64,000 nt of DNA from Hyphomonas sp. (GTDB lineage Bacteria > Pseudomonadota > Alphaproteobacteria > Caulobacterales > Hyphomonadaceae). Made by a program: the position numbers and the translations under genes. The notes beneath the pieces were generated by a model, which worked only from the letters and a program-made list of their open reading frames with translations, was not told where the DNA came from and made no database searches. This document shows positions 35,728 through 45,238 of the stretch, one piece after another; within the stretch, counting starts at the first letter, position 1; the number at the start of each line of letters is the position of its first letter. The stretch spans positions 1,984,001 through 2,048,000 of the forward strand of contig NZ_CP051230.1 in the NCBI RefSeq assembly GCF_017792385.1. Direction: 5' to 3'.

Positions 35728-36834
35728 ATGAAAACGCGCGCCGCTGTCGCTTTTGAAGCCAAGAAACCGCTGGAAATCGTCGAACTCGACCTGGAAGGCC
35801 CGAAGGCCGGTGAAGTCCTGGTCGAGATCATGGCGACCGGCATTTGCCACACCGATGCCTACACGCTGGACGGGCTCGACTCAGAGGGCATCTTCCCCAG
35901 CGTGCTGGGCCATGAGGGCGCCGGCATTGTGCGCGAAGTGGGCGCGGGCGTGACCAGTGTGCAGCCAGGCGATCATGTGATCCCGCTCTACACGCCGGAA
36001 TGCCGCCAGTGCAAAAGCTGTCTTTCGGGCAAGACCAATCTCTGCACGGCGATACGCGCGACGCAGGGCAAGGGGCTGATGCCGGATGGCACGACGCGCT
36101 TCAGCTACAAGGGCCAGCCGATCTATCACTATATGGGGTGTTCCACGTTTTCGAATTTTACCGTTCTGCCGGAAATCGCCGTGGCGAAAATCCGTACCGA
36201 CGCGCCCTTCGACAAGGCCTGCTATGTCGGCTGCGGCGTGACGACGGGCGTTGGCGCCGTGGTGAACACGGCTCAGGTTCAGGTTGGCGACAATGTCGTC
36301 GTGTTTGGCCTGGGCGGCATCGGCCTGAACGTGATCCAGGGCGCGAAGATGGCCGGGGCGGACATGATTGTTGGCGTCGATATCAACCCGTCCAAGAAGG
36401 AATGGGGCGAGAAATTCGGGATGACGCATTTCGTCAATCCGAAGGAAACCGCCGATGTGGTTGCGCATATCGTCGAGCTGACCGATGGCGGCGCGGATTA
36501 TTCGTTTGATTGCACCGGCAATACGGATGTGATGCGCCAGGCGCTGGAATGTTGCCATCGCGGCTGGGGCACGAGCGTCATCATCGGTGTGGCCGAGGCA
36601 GGCAAGGAAATCAGCACACGTCCCTTCCAGCTGGTGACGGGCCGCAATTGGCGCGGCACGGCCTTTGGCGGCGCGAAGGGGCGCACCGATGTGCCGAAGA
36701 TCGTTGACTGGTACATGAACGGCAAGATCCAGATCGACCCGATGATCACGCATGTCATGAAGCTGGACAAGATCAATGACGCGTTTGACCTGATGCATGC
36801 GGGCGAAAGCATCCGGAGCGTGGTGGTTTATTGA
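35728..36834 (+). CDS. adhC: S-(hydroxymethyl)glutathione dehydrogenase / class III alcohol dehydrogenase
   Basis: A zinc enzyme that oxidises S-hydroxymethylglutathione (formaldehyde plus glutathione) to S-formylglutathione with NAD+. The 368-residue protein has the catalytic-zinc Cys in TGICHTDAYTLDG, GHEGAGIVREVG, the four-Cys structural zinc loop CRQCKSCLSGKTNLC, and the NAD-binding GLGGIGLNVIQGAKMAGAD. The R-x-x-x-GK region near ATQGKGLMPDGTTRFS is diagnostic of class III. GGAG lies 7 bases upstream of the ATG. FghA, which hydrolyses the product, is encoded 5 kb downstream. Confidence 0.97.
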   Translation: MKTRAAVAFEAKKPLEIVELDLEGPKAGEVLVEIMATGICHTDAYTLDGLDSEGIFPSVLGHEGAGIVREVGAGVTSVQPGDHVIPLYTPECRQCKSCLSGKTNLCTAIRATQGKGLMPDGTTRFSYKGQPIYHYMGCSTFSNFTVLPEIAVAKIRTDAPFDKACYVGCGVTTGVGAVVNTAQVQVGDNVVVFGLGGIGLNVIQGAKMAGADMIVGVDINPSKKEWGEKFGMTHFVNPKETADVVAHIVELTDGGADYSFDCTGNTDVMRQALECCHRGWGTSVIIGVAEAGKEISTRPFQLVTGRNWRGTAFGGAKGRTDVPKIVDWYMNGKIQIDPMITHVMKLDKINDAFDLMHAGESIRSVVVY

Positions 36835-37313
36835 TGCGAACCTGCACAATCTTCTTCTTCGTTCTGACGCTGACGGCTTGTTCGACGACCGACAGTTCAA
36901 CACCTATGGAGCAAGCCTATTGCAACGCATTTAAAACGTGGATCCATGCGGTGCCCGAGTCTGAGGCGGATGAACGCCATGTGACACTGTTTCAAGCCGG
37001 GTGCGGCGAAGGACGAATCTGCATGTATTCACTCGGCTGGAATACCGAATGTGAGGCGTGCGACGATGCGGCCGATGAAGCCTTCGTTGAAGCAGTCGCG
37101 CCCCTGACTCATTATGTGTCCATCGATGAACTGGCCGAGTACTCCGTAGCGTGTCTCTCGTCTCGTCATGCAATCAAGATCGACGTGTTTGACGAAAATG
37201 CCCGGCCTCAATCTGCCTCCGAAATCTACAAGGGCGCCACAGTGGACATAAAGTGGGAAAAAAGTGATTGCGGATTCGACGGCTGTACGACGTTGAGAGT
37301 CAGCTATAAATAA
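36834..37313 (+). CDS. Hypothetical lipoprotein
   Basis: Unrecognised 159-residue protein with a lipobox-type signal peptide (MRTCTIFFFVLTLTACSTTD). About ten Cys residues occur along the mature part, mostly as CxxC or CxxxxC pairs (NTECEACDD, DCGFDGCTT), so disulfides are probable. Its ATG overlaps the TGA of adhC (TGATG) although the base composition looks less GC-rich than adhC, so it may be a recent insertion into the formaldehyde cluster that kept a coupled start. Confidence 0.65.
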   Translation: MRTCTIFFFVLTLTACSTTDSSTPMEQAYCNAFKTWIHAVPESEADERHVTLFQAGCGEGRICMYSLGWNTECEACDDAADEAFVEAVAPLTHYVSIDELAEYSVACLSSRHAIKIDVFDENARPQSASEIYKGATVDIKWEKSDCGFDGCTTLRVSYK

Positions 37314-37342
37314 TTGAGAGCAACTTAAGAGGAAACGCATAC

Positions 37343-37720
37343 ATGTTCAGTCACGTCATGGTCGGCACGAACGACCTTGAGAAATCGAAGAAATTCTATG
37401 ATGCGCTATTCAAGGCGCTGGGCGGGCGCGAGGCGATCACGGACCCGAAAGGCCGCCTGATCTATCTGCACAATGGCGGGACGTTCCTTGTGACGCCGCC
37501 AATTGATGGCCAGCCAGCCTGCCATGCCAATGGCGGCACGATCGGGTTTGCGGTCGACAGCACCGAACAGGCCGATGCCTGGCACAAGGCCGGGATCGAG
37601 GCCGGCGGCACGGCGATTGAAGACCCGCCGGGCTGGCGCGAAGGCAATGGCATGAAGCTGTACCTTGCCTATCTGCGCGATCCGGACGGCAACAAGATCT
37701 GCACCATGATGCGCGGCTAG
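37343..37720 (+). CDS. VOC-family glyoxalase/bleomycin-resistance-like protein
   Basis: A 125-residue single-domain VOC protein beginning MFSHVMVGTNDLEKSKKFYDAL, with the C-terminal segment LAYLRDPDGNKICTMMRG holding the typical D-P-D-G-N turn. Small VOC genes are frequently found next to adhC in alphaproteobacteria, and this one is probably part of the same aldehyde-detoxification cluster, interrupted here by a lipoprotein gene. The reaction is unknown. Confidence 0.88.
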   Translation: MFSHVMVGTNDLEKSKKFYDALFKALGGREAITDPKGRLIYLHNGGTFLVTPPIDGQPACHANGGTIGFAVDSTEQADAWHKAGIEAGGTAIEDPPGWREGNGMKLYLAYLRDPDGNKICTMMRG

Positions 37721-37841
37721 GCCGGGCAGAATTGCCAAAGCTTGAGGGCGGCGCGCTGGCGTCGCCCTTTTTCGTGGGGCAGGCTTGCAAAACCCAAGAT
37801 ACGGGCTCGATTTCCGGCCAAAAGCGCGGCATGGTTCGAGG

Positions 37842-38162
37842 ATGACAGAGTTCACGCATTTCACCTTGATTGCCGACGGGCAGGTGTTCGAGCCGAACGA
37901 AAACTACGGCACGGAGATCGGCCCCTGCGTGATGGGCATGAAGGTCTGGGCGGAAGACGCCGAACAGGCCGCCGACATGATCGTGCAGATCGGCAAGCGA
38001 CTTGGGTTTCACGTGGATGGCGAATTGCAGGTCTACCGAACCGAGCCGGAAATTGCTGCCGAGGACCAACCCTTTGGCTATGACGTTCAGTTTACGTCAT
38101 ATACGGACATGGTGGACGAGGATGACGACGAAGACGATATCGGCAACGCCACCATCCATTAG
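37842..38162 (+). CDS. Small conserved hypothetical protein with acidic C terminus
   Basis: A 106-residue protein starting MTEFTHFTLIADGQVFEPNE; no family is recognised. A central stretch AEDAEQAADMIVQIGKRLGF and the terminal DEDDDEDDIGNATIH are visible. The ATG at 37842 has GAGG directly before it and a longer start adds unlike residues. Convergent with the GST-fold gene: stop codons overlap by 4 bases. Confidence 0.7.
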   Translation: MTEFTHFTLIADGQVFEPNENYGTEIGPCVMGMKVWAEDAEQAADMIVQIGKRLGFHVDGELQVYRTEPEIAAEDQPFGYDVQFTSYTDMVDEDDDEDDIGNATIH

Positions 38163-39253
38163 GGGGCGAGGGCTAGCCGATAGTCCGCCCGGGCAAGACG
38201 GGCGGGCAGGCTGAATTCCTTCAGGGCGGTACCGCGAATACGCTCCAGCAGATCATCCGCGCGGGCGAGTGCATCGCCCTCCAGCGCCGCATGGGAATCG
38301 AGCGCCGCCTGAAGGCGCCAGAGCGGGAAGGTGCGCGCCGCCGCAGGGCCTTGCGTGTCCTCGATGTCGATCTCGATCTGGCCGACGGCCCTTGGCACAT
38401 GCGTGCCGGGGGAGGCGGTTTCGGCCCAGGCGCCGAACAATTCTGCGGTCTGGTGAAGTGCGGGGAATTGCTCCCGCATCTGGCGGGCAAGGATTGGCAC
38501 CAGCGTGACGGGGATCTCGTCATTCGGCAGCAGGTCGCCGTCAAACGGAGAGCCCGCCTTCACGCGCTCCACCCAGTCGGCAACCTTCGGCGCGTAGCGT
38601 TTCATCAGGTCACCGGATGACGGGTCACGATAGAGATGGGCGTAAAGCGGACCGTAGAGCGCAAAGTCCGCCAGCGTGGCGCGTCCGCCGAGCGCATAGG
38701 GGTGTACTTCCAGATGCGTGGAAAATTCGCGCAGGAAGGCTTCATAGCTGCGCTCGATTGCGGGGGCAGTCGTGGGGGAGATGCCGAGCGGCGGCAGCGC
38801 GCCCTTGAAGCGCTCGCCATTGCGCTTGCCGATGTCGTATTGTTCGGGGGCCGGACGGTCGGGCGCAGAGATCGCGCCGAATTCCTGATAGGCCCAGTCT
38901 TCATTGTAATTCCAGCGATAATGCATCGCCGGCAGGACGAGCCATTCATCGCCATAGAGCTGCAGCAGCTGCGCGACAAAGGCCTGAACCGGCGTGTCCG
39001 GAATTGCGGGTGGGGAGAGGCCTTCTGCCGCCTCGACATGGGCGATGATGTCGGCCGTGTCCTGAACGATCTCTCCACTCGGAGTTTTCATCACCGGGAT
39101 GACCGGCCAGCCGACCGAGGGCAGAATGATGTCACGATAGACCTGTTGCGTTGCCAGCTCCTCGACATAATCCACGCCGCGCCAGTCGAGATAGGCGCGC
39201 GCCTTGCCGGTGAAATAGCTGACCTCGGCGCCGTAGAGTGTGTAATCTGGCAT
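38159..39253 (-). CDS. Large glutathione S-transferase-like protein
   Basis: A 364-residue protein with a thioredoxin-like N-terminal domain (MPDYTLYGAEVSYFTGKARAYL; cis-Pro in SVGWPVIPVM). A helical GST-C domain follows (TLADFALYGPLYAHLY near residue 205), then about 130 further residues that include LFGAWAETASPGTHVPRAVG and a helical tail. This is longer than typical cytosolic GSTs (about 210-240), so a third domain is likely. The start at 39253 matches the GST N terminus; an upstream start adds an unlike 19 residues. Substrate unknown. Confidence 0.82.
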   Translation of the reverse strand: MPDYTLYGAEVSYFTGKARAYLDWRGVDYVEELATQQVYRDIILPSVGWPVIPVMKTPSGEIVQDTADIIAHVEAAEGLSPPAIPDTPVQAFVAQLLQLYGDEWLVLPAMHYRWNYNEDWAYQEFGAISAPDRPAPEQYDIGKRNGERFKGALPPLGISPTTAPAIERSYEAFLREFSTHLEVHPYALGGRATLADFALYGPLYAHLYRDPSSGDLMKRYAPKVADWVERVKAGSPFDGDLLPNDEIPVTLVPILARQMREQFPALHQTAELFGAWAETASPGTHVPRAVGQIEIDIEDTQGPAAARTFPLWRLQAALDSHAALEGDALARADDLLERIRGTALKEFSLPARLARADYRLALAP

Positions 39254-39313
39254 GATACGGTTTTCGTTCCTGTGTAGTCGATTTTGTGCAGTCTGCTGAA
39301 GGAGGCTCACACC

Positions 39314-40930
39314 CTAGTCGCTGAAGCACCTTTGACGCGTGCCATATTTCGTCTCTTCAACATTGTAGCAGCGCAATTCGGACTGCTTCTGATAGGGCGG
39401 TTTCCAATTGAGGAGTTCATCATAGGCAGCGTCGATCTCGGCGCGGCGGGCAGCCTCGCGGCGATTGGCTTCGTCCCATTCGGCCTGTTGCCGGGCTTTC
39501 TCGCGCATCACCTGATTGTAGTGCCGCTCCCAGGTCTTTCGGGCCAGCGGCAGCACATCCGGCGGGATGGCGGCGCAAAGGGCCTGGTCGGGGGCGCCCC
39601 AGCGTCCAAAGACGCGGGCGAGGCCGACAAAATCCAGCTCAGCCTGATTGAAGGCGTCCCAATCATGGGCGATGTTGCGCGCGTACCAGACAGCCGCCTG
39701 GCAATTGCCGCCCTGAACATAGGATTCCGCAAAGGTCTGGTTGCGCCACATCCAGCGTTCGACAAAGGCCTTCCAGTCATTGTCATTCCAGATATTCGGC
39801 TTGTTGTTCCGGAACTCCTCCTCGGCGCCATAGGCTTCAAACAGGTCTGGATCCTGCCGGGCCATCCAGTCACCCAGCTCCTGCGGCATGGCGGGGCATG
39901 ACTGTCCGGCGGCTTGGGTCTGCTCGTATTTCAGGGCCCAGCTGATTCCGCTGTCCGGCACCGGATCGACGATGAAACTCATCTTGTCCCGGTTGATGCC
40001 ACCGAAGACGTAGGAATAGGCGATCTGGCAGCCATCGAGCGTGCCGAAACGCTCATAGTCGTTGCGGGCCAGAAGGCGCTCGCGCTTGGCCTTGCGCAGG
40101 TATTCGTCTTCGCGGGCCTGTTTCTCGGCGGCAGCTTGAGCCGCTGCAGCAGCCTCTGCTTCCTGCGCAGCGATATATTCCGGGTCTTCCAGGAGGCCAT
40201 ACCCATTGTCGTCATAGTATTGCATGAACGACGGTATCAGCTCTGCTGGCGCGACGCCGCACCGCGTCGCGCCTTCATCGGGCTTGTTGTGTAGCTGATT
40301 GATCAGGGAATAGGCAAGCATGCCCCATTCGCGATATTTGGCGATCTGGGCGTCGGTCATCACCGGCGCTTCACTGCGATCGCGTTCGCCGCGGTAGAAC
40401 ATTGTATTTCCGGCGCGATAACAGACATCAATGGGCAGGTCCGTCTCGGTCAGTCCGAGCTCATCGAGATAGATGCCCTCGCCTGCAGGGCCGAAACAAT
40501 CGCCAACAACTGCCATGGCGTTGCGCACGGCGCTCGTGGGGGGCGGGGTCTTGAAATAGGCCGTCGAGACGCCGTTTTCCGGCAGGTCAAACTGGCTCAA
40601 CTCATTTGCAATATCATAATTCAGCGGCAGTCCGCATTCGCGCTCACCGTTGAAGCACGCCGCAAAACTCTTTCGGGACACGTATTGCACTTCATTCAGG
40701 AACTGATCGCCGCTGACATGCCATTTCAATATTATCGTCGCCATCGAATTATCCGGGATCAGCCAGTACTTCGTGCCATCCCTCTGATACGTCGGATTGT
40801 AAAAATTCTCGGAGATCATGCACTGCTTGTTCTGCTCATAGGGCGTCCAGTCCCGCTGGACGGTCTGCGCCCGGGCACTCGCCGCAAACGCCGCTACAAG
40901 ACCCAAAAGAGCCAGCAAAATCCGGATCAT
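39314..40930 (-). CDS. Secreted hypothetical protein with coiled-coil segments
   Basis: Unrecognised 538-residue protein with signal peptide MIRILLALLGLVAAFAASARAQ. Two Ala/Glu/Arg-rich stretches, about residues 250-300 (AQEAEAAAAAQAAAEKQARE) and near 480-525 (VMREKARQQAEWDEANRREA), predict coiled coils. Pairs of Cys (KQCMISE, GECGLPL and others) suggest disulfides in the periplasm. AGGGGAC lies before the ATG at 40930. No relative of known function is evident. Confidence 0.72.
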   Translation of the reverse strand: MIRILLALLGLVAAFAASARAQTVQRDWTPYEQNKQCMISENFYNPTYQRDGTKYWLIPDNSMATIILKWHVSGDQFLNEVQYVSRKSFAACFNGERECGLPLNYDIANELSQFDLPENGVSTAYFKTPPPTSAVRNAMAVVGDCFGPAGEGIYLDELGLTETDLPIDVCYRAGNTMFYRGERDRSEAPVMTDAQIAKYREWGMLAYSLINQLHNKPDEGATRCGVAPAELIPSFMQYYDDNGYGLLEDPEYIAAQEAEAAAAAQAAAEKQAREDEYLRKAKRERLLARNDYERFGTLDGCQIAYSYVFGGINRDKMSFIVDPVPDSGISWALKYEQTQAAGQSCPAMPQELGDWMARQDPDLFEAYGAEEEFRNNKPNIWNDNDWKAFVERWMWRNQTFAESYVQGGNCQAAVWYARNIAHDWDAFNQAELDFVGLARVFGRWGAPDQALCAAIPPDVLPLARKTWERHYNQVMREKARQQAEWDEANRREAARRAEIDAAYDELLNWKPPYQKQSELRCYNVEETKYGTRQRCFSD

Positions 40931-41224
40931 ACTTGTCCCCTTAAGCATGCATGTTTTGTGGGGCCGCATCCCTGGTGTTTTCGGAATCCAGACCGGTGCG
41001 ACCTGTGATGATCGTCTCCTTGTACCAGAGGCGAAGTCGAAGGGAATCCCAAGTTTCGCGGTTTCAGCGAGTTGAGCCTGTTTTTTCCGATTGTCTTCGT
41101 TTTACTTGGGGGGGGCTTTGGGCCACTATCGCCAACATGCGTGGAGTGGCGTATTCGAGGGCCAACAGGGTGCTGAACCTCGAGGAGCGGCAGCCACGAA
41201 AGCAAAACCGAAAAGGATTATGGC

Positions 41225-42067
41225 GTGCAACCAATTGAAGTTTCTTCGTGGCAATCCTTTGGCGGCACGCTGTCTGTCCATGATCATGAAAGCGCCTTGC
41301 AAAACTGCACGATGCGGTTCGCGGTCTACACGCCGTCGCAGGCGGATCCGGAAAAGGTGCCCGTCTTGTGGTACCTGTCGGGCCTGACCTGTACCTGGGC
41401 CAATGTGATGGAGAAGTCCGGGTTGCAGCGCGCGGCCTCGAAGCACGGCATCATGATCATCGCACCAGACACCAGCCCGCGCGGCGACGATGTGCCGGAT
41501 GATGAGTCCTATGACCTGGGGCAGGGCGCGGGGTTCTATCTGACAGCGACGCAGGAGCCGTGGGCCAAACACTACAAGATGGACCAGTACATCACCGAGG
41601 AACTTCCCAAACTGATCGCGGAACACTTCCCCCATGCTGACATGAGCCGTCAGGGAATCTTCGGCCACTCGATGGGCGGGCATGGCGCGATCACGCTGCA
41701 CCTGAAGCATCCGGATGTGTACAAGTCCTGTTCTGCGTTCAGCCCGATCACCAGCCCGGCGCGGGTGCCATGGGGCCAGAAGGCATTCAATGCCTATCTC
41801 GGCGCGCCTTCGGTTGCATGGGAGCAGTATGACGCGACCGAGCTTGTCAAGGAACGCCAGACCAAGGCGACGATCCTTGTCGACACAGGCACGGCAGACA
41901 GTTTCCTGGAGCGGGAGCTGAAGCCGGAAATCTTCACCGAAGCCTGCGCCAGGCACGGCCAGCGACTGGATTACAATCTGCGCGATGGCTACGGCCACGA
42001 CTATTATTTCATTGCGACCTATATGGACGAACACATCGCCCATCATGCGCGGGCGCTGGGCGCCTGA
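41225..42067 (+). CDS. fghA: S-formylglutathione hydrolase
   Basis: An alpha/beta-hydrolase of 280 residues that completes formaldehyde detoxification, giving formate and glutathione. The nucleophile is in GIFGHSMGGHGAI, the Asp in VDTGTADSFLE and the His in RDGYGHDYYFIATY; SGLTCTWANVMEKSGLQRAA and PDTSPRGDDVPDD are family signatures. The start is GTG at 41225, preceded by AAGGA. The 294 bases between this gene and the previous start hold no other gene that I can support. It works with adhC at 35.7 kb. Confidence 0.96.
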   Translation: MQPIEVSSWQSFGGTLSVHDHESALQNCTMRFAVYTPSQADPEKVPVLWYLSGLTCTWANVMEKSGLQRAASKHGIMIIAPDTSPRGDDVPDDESYDLGQGAGFYLTATQEPWAKHYKMDQYITEELPKLIAEHFPHADMSRQGIFGHSMGGHGAITLHLKHPDVYKSCSAFSPITSPARVPWGQKAFNAYLGAPSVAWEQYDATELVKERQTKATILVDTGTADSFLERELKPEIFTEACARHGQRLDYNLRDGYGHDYYFIATYMDEHIAHHARALGA

Positions 42068-42070
42068 TCC

Positions 42071-43420
42071 CTAGACCGCCTTGGCGTGGCGCCGGGTGGC
42101 GGGCTTGTAGCGGCCGTCGAGGCTCTGGGCGACTGTGCGCAGGAACAGGCGCGCTTCTGTAGGCACACGAATGGTTGTGCGGTCAAGCTGGCAAAGCCCG
42201 GCAGACTGCAGGAAACGGGCCGTTTCCAGCGCGTCGGCGAGACTGCCGCGTGGGGCGCCCATCTCGTCGCAGATGGCGTCAACATCCACTTCCAGGTCGC
42301 ACATCAGTCGCTCGATGGCGCGTGCGCGCAGACGGTCATCTTCGGTGATGGCCACGCCGCGCTCAACCGGAAGCCGACCGGCATGAATGGCGTTTTGCCA
42401 GCTCGGCCGATCCTTGAAGTTCTGGGCATACCCCTCTGAAAACTGGGAAATTGCCGTGCTGCCGATGCCGATCAGCGTGTCGCAGGGATCGTCGGTATAG
42501 CCTTGAAAATTGCGCTGCAGGGTTCCGGCGCGCGCGGCGATGGCGAGAGAGTCCCCTGCGCGGGCGAAATGGTCGAGACCGATGGCCTGGTAGCCAGCAA
42601 GTTCGAGCGTGTGCGCGCCGGCTTCGGCCTGTTCGAACCGGGCCTGAAGGCCGGGCAGGGCATCTTCATCGATGGCTTTCTGGTGTTTTGCAAACCAGGG
42701 CACATGGGCATAGCCGAACAGGGAAATTCTGGCGGCGCCCATCTCGGCCGCGAAATGTGCAGCCTCCTCGACATCCGTGACGGTCTGATGGGGCAGGCCG
42801 TACATCAGATCCATATTGATGTCCCGAATGCCCGCCGCATGCAGGCGCTCAATGCCTTCGCTCAGCAGGATTTTTGGCTGAACCCTCCCGACGGCTTCCT
42901 GGACTTTCTGGGACAGGGTCTGCACGCCGAAACTGACCCGGCTGACCCCGGACGTGGCCATGGCTTGAACGAAGTCTGGTGACAGGTTGCGTGGGTCGAT
43001 TTCGACGGCGATTTCTGCATCCGGGCGCAGTCTGAAGGCGCGGGCGGCGTGGGCAACAAGCTCCTGAAAGTCGGTTGCCGAGAGTGCATTGGGCGAGCCA
43101 CCCCCGAAATGGAGGTGCGCCATGCCGGCATGATCGCCCAGGGCGGCGGCCCACAGGTCTATCTCGCGGTGCAGGGTTTCGAGATAGGACGCGATCCTAG
43201 AATAGCCGTTCGGCACGCTGGTCGCGCAGCCGCAATAGAAACAGAGCTTCTCGCAGAACGGGATGTGGATGTAGACCGAGATCGGCTTGTCCGGCGTCAT
43301 GGCGCTGGCCCAGAGTCGGGCATCGGGTTCCGCCACGTTCTGTGTGAAATCTGCTGCCGTTGGGTAGCTGGTATAGCGCGGGACGGGACGCGATGCGAAG
43401 GGGATCCATGCCTGTTTCAT
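42071..43420 (-). CDS. hemN: Oxygen-independent coproporphyrinogen III oxidase
   Basis: A radical-SAM enzyme that decarboxylates coproporphyrinogen III in heme synthesis without oxygen. The 4Fe-4S cluster motif is IHIPFCEKLCFYCGC near residue 56, followed by HFGGGSPNALSATDFQ (SAM binding) and EIDPRNLSP. The C-terminal HemN domain includes GIGSTAISQFSEGYAQN. The 449 residues and the C-terminal domain favour HemN over the HemW-type protein. Convergent with fghA, 3 bases apart. Confidence 0.95.
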   Translation of the reverse strand: MKQAWIPFASRPVPRYTSYPTAADFTQNVAEPDARLWASAMTPDKPISVYIHIPFCEKLCFYCGCATSVPNGYSRIASYLETLHREIDLWAAALGDHAGMAHLHFGGGSPNALSATDFQELVAHAARAFRLRPDAEIAVEIDPRNLSPDFVQAMATSGVSRVSFGVQTLSQKVQEAVGRVQPKILLSEGIERLHAAGIRDINMDLMYGLPHQTVTDVEEAAHFAAEMGAARISLFGYAHVPWFAKHQKAIDEDALPGLQARFEQAEAGAHTLELAGYQAIGLDHFARAGDSLAIAARAGTLQRNFQGYTDDPCDTLIGIGSTAISQFSEGYAQNFKDRPSWQNAIHAGRLPVERGVAITEDDRLRARAIERLMCDLEVDVDAICDEMGAPRGSLADALETARFLQSAGLCQLDRTTIRVPTEARLFLRTVAQSLDGRYKPATRRHAKAV

Positions 43421-43537
43421 GGCGTTTTCCTACCAATCGCGCGGCAGGCGGGGAGTAGGGGAAACTCCCTAGCGGGATGCGGCTCGACGTCGCTGGCCGG
43501 GCGGCCTAGTCTGTTCCGGTTCAGAGGAGGGTGTCCC

Positions 43538-44053
43538 ATGATCCGTTGTCTCGTTTCCGCCGCCGCAGCCGGAACGCTCGTCCTGTCGGCGCAGGCCGGC
43601 CCGGAAGACTTCCAGCCGGGGCCGGCCATTCCGGCTTATGGCAAGGTGGCCGCCGTGCCAGACGCCGAGCGCCTGTCAAAGGATGCCGTCTTCAAGGTGG
43701 CGTTTGATACGGCCATTGCGGCGGAGCCCGGAAAGGTGAATCGCACGCTGGAGAGCGCGGCGCGCTTTCTGAACATGCATGAGGCCGTGGGCATACCGGC
43801 CGCCAATATCAAACTGGCCGTTGTCGTGCATGGTGGGGCTTATGCGGACCTGTTGCAGCGGGACGACAATGCCAGCGCGCCCTTGATCGCTGCCCTTCGG
43901 AAGAACCGCGTCAGGATCATCCTGTGCGGCCAGACGGCAGCGTATCGCGATGTAGCCAGGGGTGATCTCCTGCCGGGCGTGGAACTGGCCCTGTCTGCCA
44001 TGACGGCGCATGCGCAGCTGCAGCAGGACGGCTACACGCTCAATCCGTTCTAG
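43538..44053 (+). CDS. Exported DsrE-family protein
   Basis: A 171-residue protein with signal peptide MIRCLVSAAAAGTLVLSAQA and a DsrE/DsrF-like alpha/beta domain: NIKLAVVVHGGAYADLL, IAALRKNRVRIILCGQTAAYR, and LPGVELALSAMTAHAQLQQDGYTLNPF. The Cys in IILCGQT is at the position of the sulfur-handling Cys of the family. Exported DsrE proteins are common but of unknown function. GAGGAGGG precedes the ATG. Confidence 0.82.
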   Translation: MIRCLVSAAAAGTLVLSAQAGPEDFQPGPAIPAYGKVAAVPDAERLSKDAVFKVAFDTAIAAEPGKVNRTLESAARFLNMHEAVGIPAANIKLAVVVHGGAYADLLQRDDNASAPLIAALRKNRVRIILCGQTAAYRDVARGDLLPGVELALSAMTAHAQLQQDGYTLNPF

Positions 44054-44104
44054 GGGGATGTGCGAGCGTGCCTTTGCCGCCCGCGGCGGGCGCTCGGGAG
44101 TGCA

Positions 44105-44575
44105 TCAGTCACAGGGCAGGATGTGGCCGATCATGTTGCCGAGCTTCTGCGTGTATTCGGTCGGATCGGCATCGAAGACGTCGCAATTGTCACCCTTCTT
44201 CATCGCGTAGGTCTTGATGCAATAGGAGGAGGGGGTTCCGCTCCTGGAGGCATGCCCGGTCTTCATTTGCAGGACATAATGTCCGTGCTCCAGATCCGTG
44301 TACAAATGTTCGAATGACTCACCCATATCATTCAGGCCGGCCCAGGTGACACCGAGATTGCACTTCGATGTCATGCAATGCATCGTGACACTGTCGTGTC
44401 GGTCAAGGTGCAGGTCTGCCGGTTTGAACCAGTCCGCGACGGCGATATCGAGCTGGAATTCGTGGTTCGAGCAATTCTTGATGTGAAACTCCGTTCCGGC
44501 GAAAGCCAGTCCCGGGGTTGCGGCCCAAAGTGTAGCGAAGACAAGGCCGCGTACCAGTTTCGGGAAGTTCGGCAT
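44105..44575 (-). CDS. Secreted six-cysteine protein, tandem paralogue 1
   Basis: A 156-residue member of an unrecognised family present as four tandem copies here. It has a signal peptide (VRGLVFATLWAATPGLAFA), then the family core: IKNCSNHEFQLDIAVADWFK, RHDSVTMHCMTSKCNLGVTW, FEHLYTDLEHGHYVLQMKT, YCIKTYAMKKGDNCDVFDAD and a final Cys two residues from the end. Six Cys in the mature part are shared by all four copies, which fits three disulfides in the periplasm or outside. GGAGACC lies before the ATG. The role is unknown. Confidence 0.8.
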   Translation of the reverse strand: MPNFPKLVRGLVFATLWAATPGLAFAGTEFHIKNCSNHEFQLDIAVADWFKPADLHLDRHDSVTMHCMTSKCNLGVTWAGLNDMGESFEHLYTDLEHGHYVLQMKTGHASRSGTPSSYCIKTYAMKKGDNCDVFDADPTEYTQKLGNMIGHILPCD

Positions 44576-44773
44576 GATGGTCTCCTTGGCTCTCAGGTTC
44601 AAGTGCGGATGCGGATAGGGTGTGAGGTTTCGCGCCTGGGAGGTGGCGTACATGCCTCCTCGGAATCCTGCGATCAGGGACCCCGTTCGGGGGATGTGCA
44701 GCTCATTCCTTCAATCTGCAGCAGGTCTGATGACGCAGAGCGGCCGATTTGAGTAACAGCCCTGGTCGCCGGA

Positions 44774-45238
44774 CTAGTTGCAGTGCTTGACGGCTCCGAT
44801 CATGCTGTAGAGCTTCTGATGATACTCGGTCGAGTCTTCGTCGAAGACGTCGCAGCTGTCACCCTTTTTCATCGCGTAGGTCTTGATGCAGTACACAGAG
44901 GGAGTTCCGCCCGTGCGCTTTGTCTTCATCTGGATCACGTAATGACCATGGTTCAAGTCGGTGTACAAATGTTCGAAGGACGTGCCTTCATCGCCATCGG
45001 CCGACCACGTCACGCCGACATTGCACTTTGAGCTGATGCAGTCCATGGTGACGCTGTCATGTCTGTGCAGTGTCTTGCGGGACGCTTTGAACCAGTCGAC
45101 GATCGCAATATCGACAGAGAAGGCATGATTTGAGCAGTTCTTGATATAGAACTTTTCTCCAGCATGCGCCTGGACGGGAGCCAGCAGGCATAGCGCTCCA
45201 AGAGTTGCGGCGCTGAGCAGGTGACGAGAATGGCGCAT
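44774..45238 (-). CDS. Secreted six-cysteine protein, tandem paralogue 2
   Basis: A 154-residue paralogue of the neighbouring genes: signal LLSAATLGALCLLAPVQAHA, then IKNCSNHAFSVDIAIVDWFK, RHDSVTMDCISSKCNVGVTW, FEHLYTDLNHGHYVIQMKT, YCIKTYAMKKGDSCDVFDED and a final CN. It is most similar to copy 1 in the YCIKTYAMKKGD segment. A motif TTTAGAACCAGTTCACC on its strand (45293-45309) about 55 bases before the start is nearly repeated before copy 4. The role is unknown. Confidence 0.8.
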   Translation of the reverse strand: MRHSRHLLSAATLGALCLLAPVQAHAGEKFYIKNCSNHAFSVDIAIVDWFKASRKTLHRHDSVTMDCISSKCNVGVTWSADGDEGTSFEHLYTDLNHGHYVIQMKTKRTGGTPSVYCIKTYAMKKGDSCDVFDEDSTEYHQKLYSMIGAVKHCN

